Position numbers and translations under genes: made by a program. From positions 1 to 13,304 of the forward strand of contig JALVCR010000090.1 of NCBI GenBank assembly GCA_027009865.1: a stretch of DNA of 13,304 nucleotides. The letters are read 5' to 3'. Below, in pieces: positions 5,508-12,889 of this stretch. The notes beneath the pieces are model-generated. The model saw nothing but the letters and a program-made list of their open reading frames with translations, was not told where the DNA came from and ran no database searches. This DNA comes from Campylobacterales bacterium. Lineage in GTDB: Bacteria > Campylobacterota > Campylobacteria > Campylobacterales > JAADDG01. The number at the start of each line of letters is the position of its first letter. The first letter of the stretch is position 1.

Positions 5508-6113
5508 TTAAAAGAAAAACTTCAAACCTCCATATACCGCGCTTCGGCTTTTTGTGGGCTCGTTATCCATATCCACATCTATATATCTGTAACCGAAAGT
5601 TACATCTATATGGTTTATCATCTCTATCTCTAAAAAGAGTCTATACTCCAAATATTTATCGCTGTCGCTAAAAGCAAGCGGCGAGGGCGCATAGGCAAAG
5701 GACGCATTGAAGGTTGTGGGAGTTGTATAGTAATAATAATCTATCGGGATTTTATAAGATAGCGCCATGGTAATTGGCATTGCGGCCAATTTATCGTCTC
5801 CTATGTCTCCAAATTCTCCTTTTAGCCCAAAAGACATATCAAGCCCTTGGGTTCCTATGACGCTATTTTTTATATAAATTCCCGCTCCAAAGAGTGTAGC
5901 GTCGTCTCCTGGTGTAAATCCCTCGTCCATATCAAGCATATCGGCGGTTATATAGTAACCTGATTCAAGCTGAATTTTGTCAGATTTTGTATATAAAAGA
6001 AGGTCTCCTCTAATTTCTAAATCTTCATTATTTACATATAATCCAACACTACTATATTCGGCAAAAAGATACAAACTTGAAACGACAAGCGTAATAAATA
6101 ATTTTTTAAGCAT
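5508..6113 (-). CDS. YfaZ-family outer-membrane beta-barrel protein
   Basis: The product is 201 residues. A signal peptide is clear: KK at 3-4, a hydrophobic core at 5-17 and a likely cut after Ala18 (LFA-EY). The mature part alternates polar and hydrophobic residues in beta strands. It contains FAYAPSPLAFSD, then a YLEYRLFLEIEM strand, then TFGYRYIDVDM, matching the C-terminal half of YfaZ proteins, and ends GGLKFFF with the terminal Phe used by the BAM machinery. YfaZ function is unknown; small barrels of this kind may be structural or porin-like. AAGGAG lies six bases before the ATG. The gene begins nine bases after the SPOR-domain protein gene on the same strand, so the two are very probably co-transcribed and may work together at the outer membrane. 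Confidence 0.75.
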   Translation of the reverse strand: MLKKLFITLVVSSLYLFAEYSSVGLYVNNEDLEIRGDLLLYTKSDKIQLESGYYITADMLDMDEGFTPGDDATLFGAGIYIKNSVIGTQGLDMSFGLKGEFGDIGDDKLAAMPITMALSYKIPIDYYYYTTPTTFNASFAYAPSPLAFSDSDKYLEYRLFLEIEMINHIDVTFGYRYIDVDMDNEPTKSRSAVYGGLKFFF

Positions 6114-6122
6114 TAAATCTCC

Positions 6123-7094
6123 TTATTTTCTATATACAAATGCATCTTTTGCTATTTTTCTTTTTATATCGCAAAGATGTCTTTTTGCATCACTTAAACA
6201 CTTGTAAGGTCCTATCAATACTTTTGATACTTTTTTGCCCGCTCTGTTTGTAGTATTATAAATAGTGTATCTGTATCCATATCTTTTAATTTTATTTAAA
6301 AATTTTCTATTATCATATTCTTCGTTTGGCAGACATTTAAGTTTTGCAGCAACCTGAATATAGTTTCTGTTATCGCAAATATCTTTACTCTTTGGAATAG
6401 TGTTAGCATATACGCATTCATTTGTGGATATTACAGGTTTTATACTTTGAACCGGAACTACATTTGGAAATTGGTTGTAGATTACTATTTTTTCCTCTTT
6501 TGGTTTTGGTTTAGGCTCAATTTTTGGAGGGGGAAGAACAGTGGTTTCTGGCTCTTTGACATAATTTCCAAAAGTATATCCAAGCCCGATATTTCCGACT
6601 ACATCCACATCTTTGTTTTTCCATTTTTGGATCGCTTTTGCTTCCGATATTATGCTAAGATCTTCGCTTATTGGAAATCTTATTCCAAGACCTACATTTG
6701 TAAATCCTTGAGACTTCTCTCCCAGACAGTTTTTATCAATATCTTCATATCCTATTCCTCCAAAAATATATGGATCAAATGCAAAATAGGTTCTAAAGAC
6801 ATCGTTGGCGTTTACTATGGCATTTACATAATATCTGTATATATCGGTATTTTCCATTCCTGTTTGATAAGGATATCCTTTGTATTTAGCCTTAAGTCCG
6901 TTTTCAAAACCGAGTCTCAAACCATATCTTTCGTTTAAAAACGTATCAAGACTGATACCGATTAACATATGATCTTTTAATTCCGAATCGCTATCGCTGA
7001 AGTTGTATCCCGCATACGGAGTTACTTGATATTTTGTTTGGGCAAAAAGAGAGAGTCCCAGGCATAGAGCCGTTATTGAGATTAGCCTTTTCAT
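6123..7094 (-). CDS. Outer-membrane beta-barrel protein with Pro-rich linker and C-terminal SPOR domain
   Basis: The product is 323 residues. A signal peptide ends near Ala18 (SLFA-QT). Residues 20-178 look like an eight-strand OmpA/OmpX-like barrel, from YQVTPYAGYNFS to VGNIGLGYTFGNY. A linker rich in Pro, Lys and Glu follows (181-202, PPPKIEPKPKPKEE). Residues 243-323 resemble a SPOR domain: NYIQVAA, an FLNKIKRYGYRYTIYNT unit, KVLIGPYKCLSDAKRHL and a final strand AFVYR. SPOR domains bind glycan strands lacking stem peptides. The architecture mirrors OmpA, with SPOR in place of the OmpA-like peptidoglycan domain, so a tether from outer membrane to cell wall is inferred. Five Cys (227, 240, 254, 299, 308) lie in the periplasmic part and may form disulfides. 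It heads the cluster with the YfaZ-type gene. Confidence 0.75.
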   Translation of the reverse strand: MKRLISITALCLGLSLFAQTKYQVTPYAGYNFSDSDSELKDHMLIGISLDTFLNERYGLRLGFENGLKAKYKGYPYQTGMENTDIYRYYVNAIVNANDVFRTYFAFDPYIFGGIGYEDIDKNCLGEKSQGFTNVGLGIRFPISEDLSIISEAKAIQKWKNKDVDVVGNIGLGYTFGNYVKEPETTVLPPPKIEPKPKPKEEKIVIYNQFPNVVPVQSIKPVISTNECVYANTIPKSKDICDNRNYIQVAAKLKCLPNEEYDNRKFLNKIKRYGYRYTIYNTTNRAGKKVSKVLIGPYKCLSDAKRHLCDIKRKIAKDAFVYRK

Positions 7095-7125
7095 GATATT
7101 GCCTTTTTTTACTTAGTCTAATTTA

Positions 7126-7131
7126 ATTATA
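7126..7131 (-). promoter_or_regulatory. Probable -10 element of the barrel-SPOR gene
   Basis: TATAAT on the minus strand ends 31 bases before the ATG at 7094, leaving a leader of about 25 bases with AAGG as ribosome site. The -35 region is not recognisable. The site lies only a few bases beyond the rsfS terminator-like hairpin, so it gives the envelope cluster its own start. Confidence 0.5.
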
Positions 7132-7137
7132 CCACGA

Positions 7138-7157
7138 AAATAGCCTTTTTGCTATTT
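7138..7157 (-). terminator. Hairpin at the end of rsfS
   Basis: AAATAGC (7138-7144) and GCTATTT (7151-7157) form a perfect 7-bp stem with a six-base loop, overlapping the rsfS stop. On the minus strand the stem's own final T's continue into a run of four. It is AT-rich and probably a weak terminator. Confidence 0.45.
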
Positions 7158-7475
7158 AAGCTTTTCTTTAATCTCTTGTAAAAACTCTTCTATATTATAT
7201 TTTGATCTATATTCCGGACTCATTAAATGTATTAGAAGATCTCCCAAATCTATAACTATCCATTCTTCACTCTCTTCTATAAATAAAATCTTCTCGTTCA
7301 TCTCTTTTAGAAGTTTTTTTAAATATTCAAGAAGCGCTGGTCCATGTCTTTCTCCCAGTGTTGAGGCAATAATCACTTTTTCTACGAAATAATCGCTGTC
7401 TTTAAGATCAAAAGCTTGAATGTTTTCAGCTTTCTTTTCATCTAAAAGAGAAACTATTTTTTCAACTCTTTGCAT
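7152..7475 (-). CDS. rsfS: Ribosomal silencing factor RsfS (Iojap family)
   Basis: The product is 107 residues, usual for the family. Conserved Iojap features are DYFV (28-31), W72-IVIDLGD (to 79), H83, R90 and Y93, in the usual order. RsfS binds ribosomal protein L14 on the large subunit and blocks subunit joining, reducing translation when nutrients are short. AAGGAG lies five bases before the ATG. Its first 14 bases overlap the end of nadD, and nadD-rsfS is a widely conserved pair, which supports both calls. A hairpin overlaps its stop. Confidence 0.9.
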   Translation of the reverse strand: MQRVEKIVSLLDEKKAENIQAFDLKDSDYFVEKVIIASTLGERHGPALLEYLKKLLKEMNEKILFIEESEEWIVIDLGDLLIHLMSPEYRSKYNIEEFLQEIKEKLK

Positions 7476-8013
7476 TCATCTCCTTTGAATAAAAATTTTC
7501 TACATCTTTTAATATCTCTTTTGGAATATACTCTTTTATTATTTTTTTTCTAAGTTTTGTAGAGCTGATATTAACATTAACTTCAAGTTTTTGCAAGCTT
7601 TTGGGTATTTTTTTATTACCTCTTGTAACTACCACTATTTTGACAAGTTTTTTAAGCCTCTCTATTCTATACCATTTATTTAAGCTTTCTATATTATCCG
7701 CTCCTATTATTAAATATACTTTTTGGGCTCTATAATATTTATATAGATAAAAAACAGTTTTTATAGTGGGGGTTGGTTTTTGTCTTTTTATTTCAAAGTT
7801 ACAAATTGATACACCGGGATATTTTTTCAGAATTTTTTTTAACCAAAAAAGTCTTTTTTTAGGAGGGGCATGAAACTCTTTTTTAAAAGGATTTAAGAAA
7901 GCGGGACATACAAATATCTTATCTATATCAAGCTGCTTTAATGCTGTTTGAATTATTTTAATATGTCCTTTGTGCGGAGGATCAAACGAGCCTCCAAATA
8001 GCGCTATTTTCAT
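7462..8013 (-). CDS. nadD: Nicotinate-nucleotide adenylyltransferase
   Basis: NadD adenylates nicotinate mononucleotide to deamido-NAD, the step before NAD synthetase, in the cytoplasm. Starting from the ATG at 8013 the product is 183 residues and begins MKIALFGGSFDPPHKGH, with the GxFDPxHxGH nucleotidyltransferase motif at 8-17. Further on are NPFKK (41-45), LIIGADN (101-107), W114 and ISSTKLR (149-155), the second phosphate-binding motif. The frame stays open upstream to a TTG at 8052, adding 13 residues; I prefer the ATG because family members begin at this point, although no Shine-Dalgarno is close to it (AAAGG is 15 bases away). It overlaps rsfS by 14 bases and is divergent from gap across a short AT-rich promoter region. 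Confidence 0.92.
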   Translation of the reverse strand: MKIALFGGSFDPPHKGHIKIIQTALKQLDIDKIFVCPAFLNPFKKEFHAPPKKRLFWLKKILKKYPGVSICNFEIKRQKPTPTIKTVFYLYKYYRAQKVYLIIGADNIESLNKWYRIERLKKLVKIVVVTRGNKKIPKSLQKLEVNVNISSTKLRKKIIKEYIPKEILKDVENFYSKEMNAKS

Positions 8014-8071
8014 TTTATAATTATTAAACCTTTCTTTAGATAAAATCAACAAATGAAATTATTTTTATAAT

Positions 8072-8087
8072 TTGACGATAATATAAT
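8072..8087 (+). promoter_or_regulatory. Probable gap operon promoter
   Basis: TATAAT at 8082-8087 is a perfect -10, placing the start near 8094 and leaving about 28 bases of leader with AAGGA five bases before the gap ATG. TTGACG at 8072-8077 is only four bases upstream and cannot serve as its -35; Campylobacterota promoters often lack one. A TATAAA at 8064-8069, read on the minus strand, may start nadD. Confidence 0.5.
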
Positions 8088-8095
8088 ATCTTATC
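8077..8095. repeat. Near-palindrome over the gap -10
   Basis: GATAA and TTATC flank nine bases, and the 19-base segment matches its own reverse complement at 16 positions. It covers the TATAAT. The AT-richness makes chance plausible, but it is well placed for an operator. Confidence 0.25.
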
Positions 8096-8121
8096 AAAAA
8101 ACTTTATAAAAAAGGATAAAC

Positions 8122-9129
8122 ATGGCTTTGAAAGTGGCAATTAACGGTTTTGGAAGAATAGGTAGGTGCGCTGCAAGGATAATTGCTAAAAGAGACGATA
8201 TCGAGTTGGTGGCGGTAAACGATACGGCTAAAAGAGAGATGACTGAGTATCTTTTAAAATATGATTCAGTTCATGGCTTTTTTGACGGTGAAGTTAAGAT
8301 TTTGGAAGATGATTATATGCAAATAGGAAAGGATAAAGTTAAATTTTTTTCCGATAGAGATCCTAAAAATCTTAAATTTGCCGACTATGGGGCCGAGGTG
8401 GTATTGGAGTGCACGGGTGCGTTTTTAACTCAGGAGAAATCAAAAGTTTATATAGAAAACGGTATCAAAAAGGTTGTTTTTTCAGCTCCCGCAAAAGATG
8501 ACACCCCAACTTTCGTTATCGGTGTAAATGAGGATAAATATGCCGGAGAGCCGATAATTTCAAACGCAAGCTGCACGACTAACTGTTTGGCCCCTGTAAC
8601 GAAAATCATAGATGACGTTTTTGGAATTGAAAAAGGTTTGATGACTACGATTCACTCCTATACAAACGATCAAAAAATTCTTGACGTAAAACATAAAAAA
8701 GATCCAAGAAGAGCAAGAGCGGCAGCTATCAATATGATTCCAACCACAACAGGCGCTGCTAAAGCGATAGGTTTGGTTATGCCAAATTTGAAAGGAAAGA
8801 TGCACGGACAAAGCGTAAGAGTTCCAACAGCTGATGTTTCTATGGTGGATTTGAATGTTATTTTAAAGAAAAAAACAACTATAGAAGAGGTTAACAAAGT
8901 TTTTGAAGAGAAAGCCAAAAACGAGTATAAAGGGCTTATTTTAGTAGATTATGACAAAAGAGTCTCTCAAGATTTTATAGGAAGCTCTTATAGTTCCATA
9001 ATCGCCGCTGACTTGACGCAGGTTATAGAGGGGGATATGCTAAAAGTGATGGCATGGTATGACAATGAGTGGGGATATAGCTGCAGACTTGTAGATATGG
9101 CTTTGCATGTGGGAAATTACGGAAAATAA
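8122..9129 (+). CDS. gap: Glyceraldehyde-3-phosphate dehydrogenase, type I
   Basis: The product is 335 residues with the full family pattern: INGFGRIGR (7-15), the catalytic SNASCTTNC with Cys151, His178 in TIHSYTNDQ, RRARAAA (196-202), PTTTGAAKA (207-215), RVPTADVS (233-240) and WYDNEWGYS (312-320). It oxidises glyceraldehyde 3-phosphate to 1,3-bisphosphoglycerate, or runs in reverse for gluconeogenesis. Two cofactor positions differ from strict NAD enzymes: Thr35 after VND, where NAD enzymes usually have Leu, and Val189-Lys190 where they have Leu-Pro. Both lie at the adenosine ribose, so use of NADP or of both cofactors is possible (inference). It is first of gap-pgk-tpiA-fabI-permease with AAGGA five bases before the ATG. 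In C. jejuni, as I recall, gapA-pgk-tpiA-fabI lies opposite nadD in the same way. Confidence 0.95.
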   Translation: MALKVAINGFGRIGRCAARIIAKRDDIELVAVNDTAKREMTEYLLKYDSVHGFFDGEVKILEDDYMQIGKDKVKFFSDRDPKNLKFADYGAEVVLECTGAFLTQEKSKVYIENGIKKVVFSAPAKDDTPTFVIGVNEDKYAGEPIISNASCTTNCLAPVTKIIDDVFGIEKGLMTTIHSYTNDQKILDVKHKKDPRRARAAAINMIPTTTGAAKAIGLVMPNLKGKMHGQSVRVPTADVSMVDLNVILKKKTTIEEVNKVFEEKAKNEYKGLILVDYDKRVSQDFIGSSYSSIIAADLTQVIEGDMLKVMAWYDNEWGYSCRLVDMALHVGNYGK

Positions 9130-9156
9130 AATTTAAAGAAAGGAAGATACAAAATC

Positions 9157-10374
9157 ATGATACCTACCGTTAGAGATATCGATATAGCCGGAAAGCAGGT
9201 TTTTATAAGATGTGATTTTAACGTTCCTACAGATGAGTTTGGAAATATTTCAGACGATAGAAGAATAAGAGCCGCTTTAAATACGATTAGGTATTGTCTT
9301 GATCATGACTGCTCTTTGGTTTTGGCAAGCCATTTTAAAAGACCGACGCCCGGAAAATTTGAAGAGAAATACTCCTTAAAACCGGTTGCAAAAAGACTTC
9401 AGTCTCTTTTGAAAAAAGAGGTTATTATGGCCAAAGATGTAGTCGGCGAAGATGCTATGAGCAAGGCTTCCAATTTAAAAAGCGGAGATATTCTTCTGCT
9501 TGAAAATCTTAGATTTGAGCCCGGAGAGACGAAAAACGATATAGAGTTTGCAAAAAAATTAAAAAAGATGGGAGAAATTTACGTAAACGACGCTTTTGGA
9601 GCTTCCCATAGAAAGCATGCTTCAATTTACGCTTTGCCAAAACTTTATCCAAAAGGCAAAAGAGCCGGAGGATTTTTGCTCTCTAAAGAGATAAACTTTT
9701 TTTATAAAATTGTTCAAAATCCAACCAGACCTTTTGTTGCTGTTGTTGGGGGAAGCAAAGTTTCGGGCAAACTTCAAGCTTTAATCAATTTGATAAATGT
9801 TGTGGATAAATTGATAATAGGCGGAGGTATGGCTTTTACCTTTTTAAAAGCTCAAGGGTATGAGGTCGGAAAATCATTAGTAGAAGATGATTTGATAGAG
9901 GATGCCAAAAAGATTATGAAAAAAGCCCTTGAGAAGAATGTTAAATTCTATCTTCCCGTAGATGTTGTAGTAGCTCCCGAAATTAGCGATAATGTGCCTA
10001 TTAAATTTCTTCCAATACAAGAGATTCCAAAAGATTGGATGGGACTTGATATAGGTCCTGCCACTTCAAGGCTCTTTAGAGAGGCGATAAACGATGCTCA
10101 AACTATTCTTTGGAACGGTCCTATGGGAGTTTTTGAGATAGATAAATTCTCCAAAGGAAGCATTAAAATGTCTCACTATATTTCCGAATCTCACGCTACT
10201 ACGATAGTTGGAGGAGGAGATACCGCAGATGTCGTGGCAAGAGCCGGAGATGTTGACGAGATGACCTTTATCTCTACCGGAGGAGGCGCGAGTTTGGAGC
10301 TTTTGGAAGGCAAAAAGCTTCCCGGAATAGAGGTTTTAGAAGTTGATAAACTTGTGGAAGAGACAGCGCAATGA
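9157..10374 (+). CDS. pgk: Phosphoglycerate kinase
   Basis: The product is 405 residues. Motifs run in family order: RCDFNVP (18-24), LLLENLRFEPGE, NDAFGASHRKHAS, VAVVGGSKVSGK, GGGMAFTFLKAQG, LDIGPAT, WNGPMGVFE, GGGDTADVV and STGGGASLELLEG. It moves phosphate between 1,3-bisphosphoglycerate and ADP. The usual SHLGRP loop, part of the basic 3-phosphoglycerate site, reads SHFKRP (58-63), keeping His59 and Arg62 but replacing Leu-Gly with Phe-Lys; the following loop PTPGKFEEKY is slightly long. Elsewhere the sequence is very like C. jejuni Pgk as I recall it, for example MTFISTGGGASLEL. The gap from gap is 27 bases with AAAGGAAG present, and the last four bases overlap tpiA as ATGA. Confidence 0.96.
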   Translation: MIPTVRDIDIAGKQVFIRCDFNVPTDEFGNISDDRRIRAALNTIRYCLDHDCSLVLASHFKRPTPGKFEEKYSLKPVAKRLQSLLKKEVIMAKDVVGEDAMSKASNLKSGDILLLENLRFEPGETKNDIEFAKKLKKMGEIYVNDAFGASHRKHASIYALPKLYPKGKRAGGFLLSKEINFFYKIVQNPTRPFVAVVGGSKVSGKLQALINLINVVDKLIIGGGMAFTFLKAQGYEVGKSLVEDDLIEDAKKIMKKALEKNVKFYLPVDVVVAPEISDNVPIKFLPIQEIPKDWMGLDIGPATSRLFREAINDAQTILWNGPMGVFEIDKFSKGSIKMSHYISESHATTIVGGGDTADVVARAGDVDEMTFISTGGGASLELLEGKKLPGIEVLEVDKLVEETAQ

Positions 10375-11090
10375 TAATAGCCGCCAATTTTAAAACAAAC
10401 CATACAAGATTAAGCACGATAGAGTATCTTGAAAAGCTTGATAACTTTTTAATAAAATACTCTATAAAAGATGAGGTTTTTGTTTTTCCTCCGTTTACCG
10501 CTTTGGATATCTACAATATAAGCGATAAGATAAATATAGGCGTTCAAAACGCCTATCCGGCTTACAAAGGCTCTTTTACGGGAGAGATAGGACTTTTGCA
10601 GCTTGAAGAGTTTAAAATCAAAAACATAATAATAGGCCATAGCGAAAGAAGACATATTTTCAAAGAGTCCAACGAATTCATAGTGGAAAAATTCAAATTT
10701 TTCAAAGATCATGATTTTAGAATCATCTACTGCGTAGGAGAGCCAAAAAGCCAAAGAGAGAAGGGCTTTAGCGCCGTTATGGAGTATATCTACTCTCAAT
10801 TAGAAAATATTGATTTAAATTATGATAAACTAATAGTCGCTTATGAGCCTGTATGGGCTATTGGAACCGGTCTTAGCGCAAAAAAAGAGGATATAAAAGA
10901 GGTAATGGATGCTTTAAGAGAGGATATCAAAGCCCCTCTTTTATATGGCGGAAGCGTAAAACCGGATAATGCAAAAGATATCCTAAGCGTTAAAAACTGC
11001 GACGGTCTTTTGATAGGGACGGCAAGCTGGGATGTGGATAGCTTTTGCGAGATTATAAATATTTCTAAAATGTTGGCGGAGGAAAAGTAG
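10371..11090 (+). CDS. tpiA: Triosephosphate isomerase
   Basis: The product is 239 residues, slightly short of the common 250. Catalytic residues are present: Asn6 and Lys8 in AANFKTN (4-10), His90 in IIGHSERR (87-94) and Glu159 in AYEPVWAIGTG (157-167), followed by YGGSVK (192-197) and GLLIGTASW (212-220). It interconverts dihydroxyacetone phosphate and glyceraldehyde 3-phosphate. The first loop reads ANFKTN in place of the commoner GNWKMN. The start overlaps the pgk stop by four bases (ATGA), and the fabI ATG follows its stop with no gap, so the three are translationally linked. Confidence 0.95.
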   Translation: MIIAANFKTNHTRLSTIEYLEKLDNFLIKYSIKDEVFVFPPFTALDIYNISDKINIGVQNAYPAYKGSFTGEIGLLQLEEFKIKNIIIGHSERRHIFKESNEFIVEKFKFFKDHDFRIIYCVGEPKSQREKGFSAVMEYIYSQLENIDLNYDKLIVAYEPVWAIGTGLSAKKEDIKEVMDALREDIKAPLLYGGSVKPDNAKDILSVKNCDGLLIGTASWDVDSFCEIINISKMLAEEK

Positions 11091-11912
11091 ATGTTGATGA
11101 AGGGCAAAAAGGGTCTAATAGTCGGAGTGGCAAACAATAAATCTATCGCTTACGGAATCGCTAAAGCTTGCAAAGAGCAAGGAGCTGAGCTTAGCTTTAC
11201 CTATCTAAATGATCAGTTAAAAAAGAGAGTGGAGCCGATTGCAAAGGAGTTTGGAAGCGATAAGATATATCCTTTGGATGTAAATAAAGATGAAGAGCTT
11301 GAGGCTTTGAGAGAATCTATAGAGAGGGATTTTGGAAAAATAGATTTTTTGGTTCATTCAGTAGCTTTTGCTCCAAGAAGAGCGCTTGATGGGGAGTTTA
11401 TAGATACTCAAAGGGGAGATTTTGAGATAGCTATGAATACTTCGGTGTTTTCTTTAATCTCTCTTTGTCAAACTCTACTTCCTGTAATGAATGAAAATGC
11501 TTCGGTGGTTACTTTAACATATATAGGAAGCGAGAAATATATCCCCCATTATAATGTAATGGGAGTGGCAAAAGCTGCGTTAGAGGCAAGCGTTAGATAT
11601 CTTGCGGTTGATTTGGGAAAGAGAAATATCAGAATAAACGCCATAAGCGCCGGGCCTATTAAAACTTTGGCGGCAAGCGGAATAGGGGATTTTAGAACCA
11701 TCTTAAAATGGAACGAGATAAACTCTCCTCTTAGAAAAAATGTAACAATAGAGGAGGTCGGAAACAGCGCAATGTATCTCTTAAGCCCTCTCTCTTCCGG
11801 GGTTACCGGAGAAGTTCACTATGTGGATGCCGGTTTTAACATTATGGGAATGGCTATGGTGGAAGAGGATAGCGAAGGTAAAACTCATATAGCTTGGGAT
11901 TTGCACAAATAG
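11091..11912 (+). CDS. fabI: Enoyl-[acyl-carrier-protein] reductase (NADH), FabI type
   Basis: FabI reduces trans-2-enoyl-ACP in the last step of each fatty-acid elongation cycle. The product is 273 residues of the short-chain dehydrogenase fold. It begins with GLIVGVANNKSIAYGIA (8-24), the FabI cofactor motif, and has Tyr144, Tyr154 and Lys161 with the classic Y-x9-Y-x6-K spacing, then ISAGPIKTLAASGI (185-198) and VTGEVHYVDAGFNIMGM (238-254). At the position of E. coli Gly93, part of the triclosan site, it has Ala92 (SVAFAP). A second ATG six bases on is possible, but GGAGG eight bases before 11091 favours the first. The gene abuts tpiA and the permease follows after four bases. Confidence 0.94.
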   Translation: MLMKGKKGLIVGVANNKSIAYGIAKACKEQGAELSFTYLNDQLKKRVEPIAKEFGSDKIYPLDVNKDEELEALRESIERDFGKIDFLVHSVAFAPRRALDGEFIDTQRGDFEIAMNTSVFSLISLCQTLLPVMNENASVVTLTYIGSEKYIPHYNVMGVAKAALEASVRYLAVDLGKRNIRINAISAGPIKTLAASGIGDFRTILKWNEINSPLRKNVTIEEVGNSAMYLLSPLSSGVTGEVHYVDAGFNIMGMAMVEEDSEGKTHIAWDLHK

Positions 11913-11916
11913 TTAT

Positions 11917-12879
11917 ATGAAAATTTTTCTAAGAAAACTTTTTTATATGGGGATGATGCTTTTTATCATCTCCATTATCTCCTTTGTTGCCATACATTTG
12001 GCTCCAAACTCCTTTTTTGCGGCCGGAGAGCTAAATCCCAACATAACAAAGGAGTCTTTGGAGCATCTAAAGACAATTTACGGTTTGGATAAGCCTCTTT
12101 TTGTTCAATATCTATCTTGGATGAAATCGATTCTTCATTTAGATTTTGGAATCTCTTTTGCAAGTGGAAAGCCTGTAAAAGAGGAGATTTTATCAAGGAT
12201 AGGAATTACTTTGATTATAAATATAACAAGTATGGTTTTTATCTTTGTAATTTCGATATATTTGGGGATAAAGGCGGCTTTAAAGAGAGACAGCTTTTTG
12301 GATAAGGCTTTAAAACAGTTTTCTTTAATTAGTTTTTCTATTCCATCTTTCTATCTTGCCCTGCTTCTTATTTTGGTATTTTCCGTTAAATTTCAGTGGT
12401 TTCCGATATCCGGTCTTCACTCTTTGGAGCCAAAAAGAGGAATTTTCTACTATCTTGATGAAGCTTGGCATCTTGTTTTGCCTATTTTTGTTATGGTTTT
12501 TGGGGGAATAGGCTCTTTGGCTATGTATATAAGAAGCCTTACTCTTGATATTTTAAAAAGCGATTATATCTTTTTTGCAAAAGCAAGAGGCGTTAATAAA
12601 AGAGAGCTTTTTAAAAGGTATATCATTCCAAATCTCTCTCCTCCCATAATTACGATTTTAGGATTGTCTCTGCCTTCTCTTATAGGAGGGAGCGTAATTT
12701 TGGAGTCAATTTTTTCTATAAACGGAATGGGGCTTTTGTTTTATCAAAGCGCTCTTAGTAGAGATTATCCCGTAATTATGGGGATTTTGATTATTTCAGC
12801 TTTTCTTACCCTTCTTGGAAATATTCTTGCCGATTTGATACTTTTAAAAATAAATCCCCATTTTAAAAGAAGCGTTTAA
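11917..12879 (+). CDS. ABC transporter permease, DppB/OppB (peptide/nickel) family
   Basis: The product is 320 residues. About six membrane spans are visible: 9-29, 97-119, 136-158, 184-204, 243-263 and 285-310. The N-terminal region has the DppB signature YGLDKPLFVQYLSWM (55-69) with LDFGIS (75-80). The EAA loop that contacts the ATPase is SDYIFFAKARGVNKRELFKRYI (215-236), followed by PN. Family members import di- and oligopeptides, nickel or other small solutes as a heterodimer with a DppC-type permease, two ATPases and a binding protein. None of those is in the window: the next gene faces the other way. It starts four bases after fabI without a clear ribosome site, so it is likely coupled. 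The partners may lie elsewhere, and the substrate cannot be named. The usual closing DPR-like motif is INPHFK here. Confidence 0.88.
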   Translation: MKIFLRKLFYMGMMLFIISIISFVAIHLAPNSFFAAGELNPNITKESLEHLKTIYGLDKPLFVQYLSWMKSILHLDFGISFASGKPVKEEILSRIGITLIINITSMVFIFVISIYLGIKAALKRDSFLDKALKQFSLISFSIPSFYLALLLILVFSVKFQWFPISGLHSLEPKRGIFYYLDEAWHLVLPIFVMVFGGIGSLAMYIRSLTLDILKSDYIFFAKARGVNKRELFKRYIIPNLSPPIITILGLSLPSLIGGSVILESIFSINGMGLLFYQSALSRDYPVIMGILIISAFLTLLGNILADLILLKINPHFKRSV

Positions 12880-12889
12880 AGTTTTATTT

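Noticed and set aside
6447..6938. Long plus-strand open frame (163 codons) opposite the barrel-SPOR gene
   Set aside because: It is antisense to a well-supported gene, is rich in Tyr, Phe, Ile and Ser as expected from a reversed AT-rich coding strand, and has no family resemblance.
8014..8052. Thirteen-residue N-terminal extension of nadD from a TTG
   Set aside because: NadD proteins start at the MKIALFGGSF position and the extension has no conserved feature; kept only as a possibility because the ATG lacks a near Shine-Dalgarno.
8560..8918. Two minus-strand open frames inside gap
   Set aside because: Both are antisense shadows of highly conserved GAPDH sequence.
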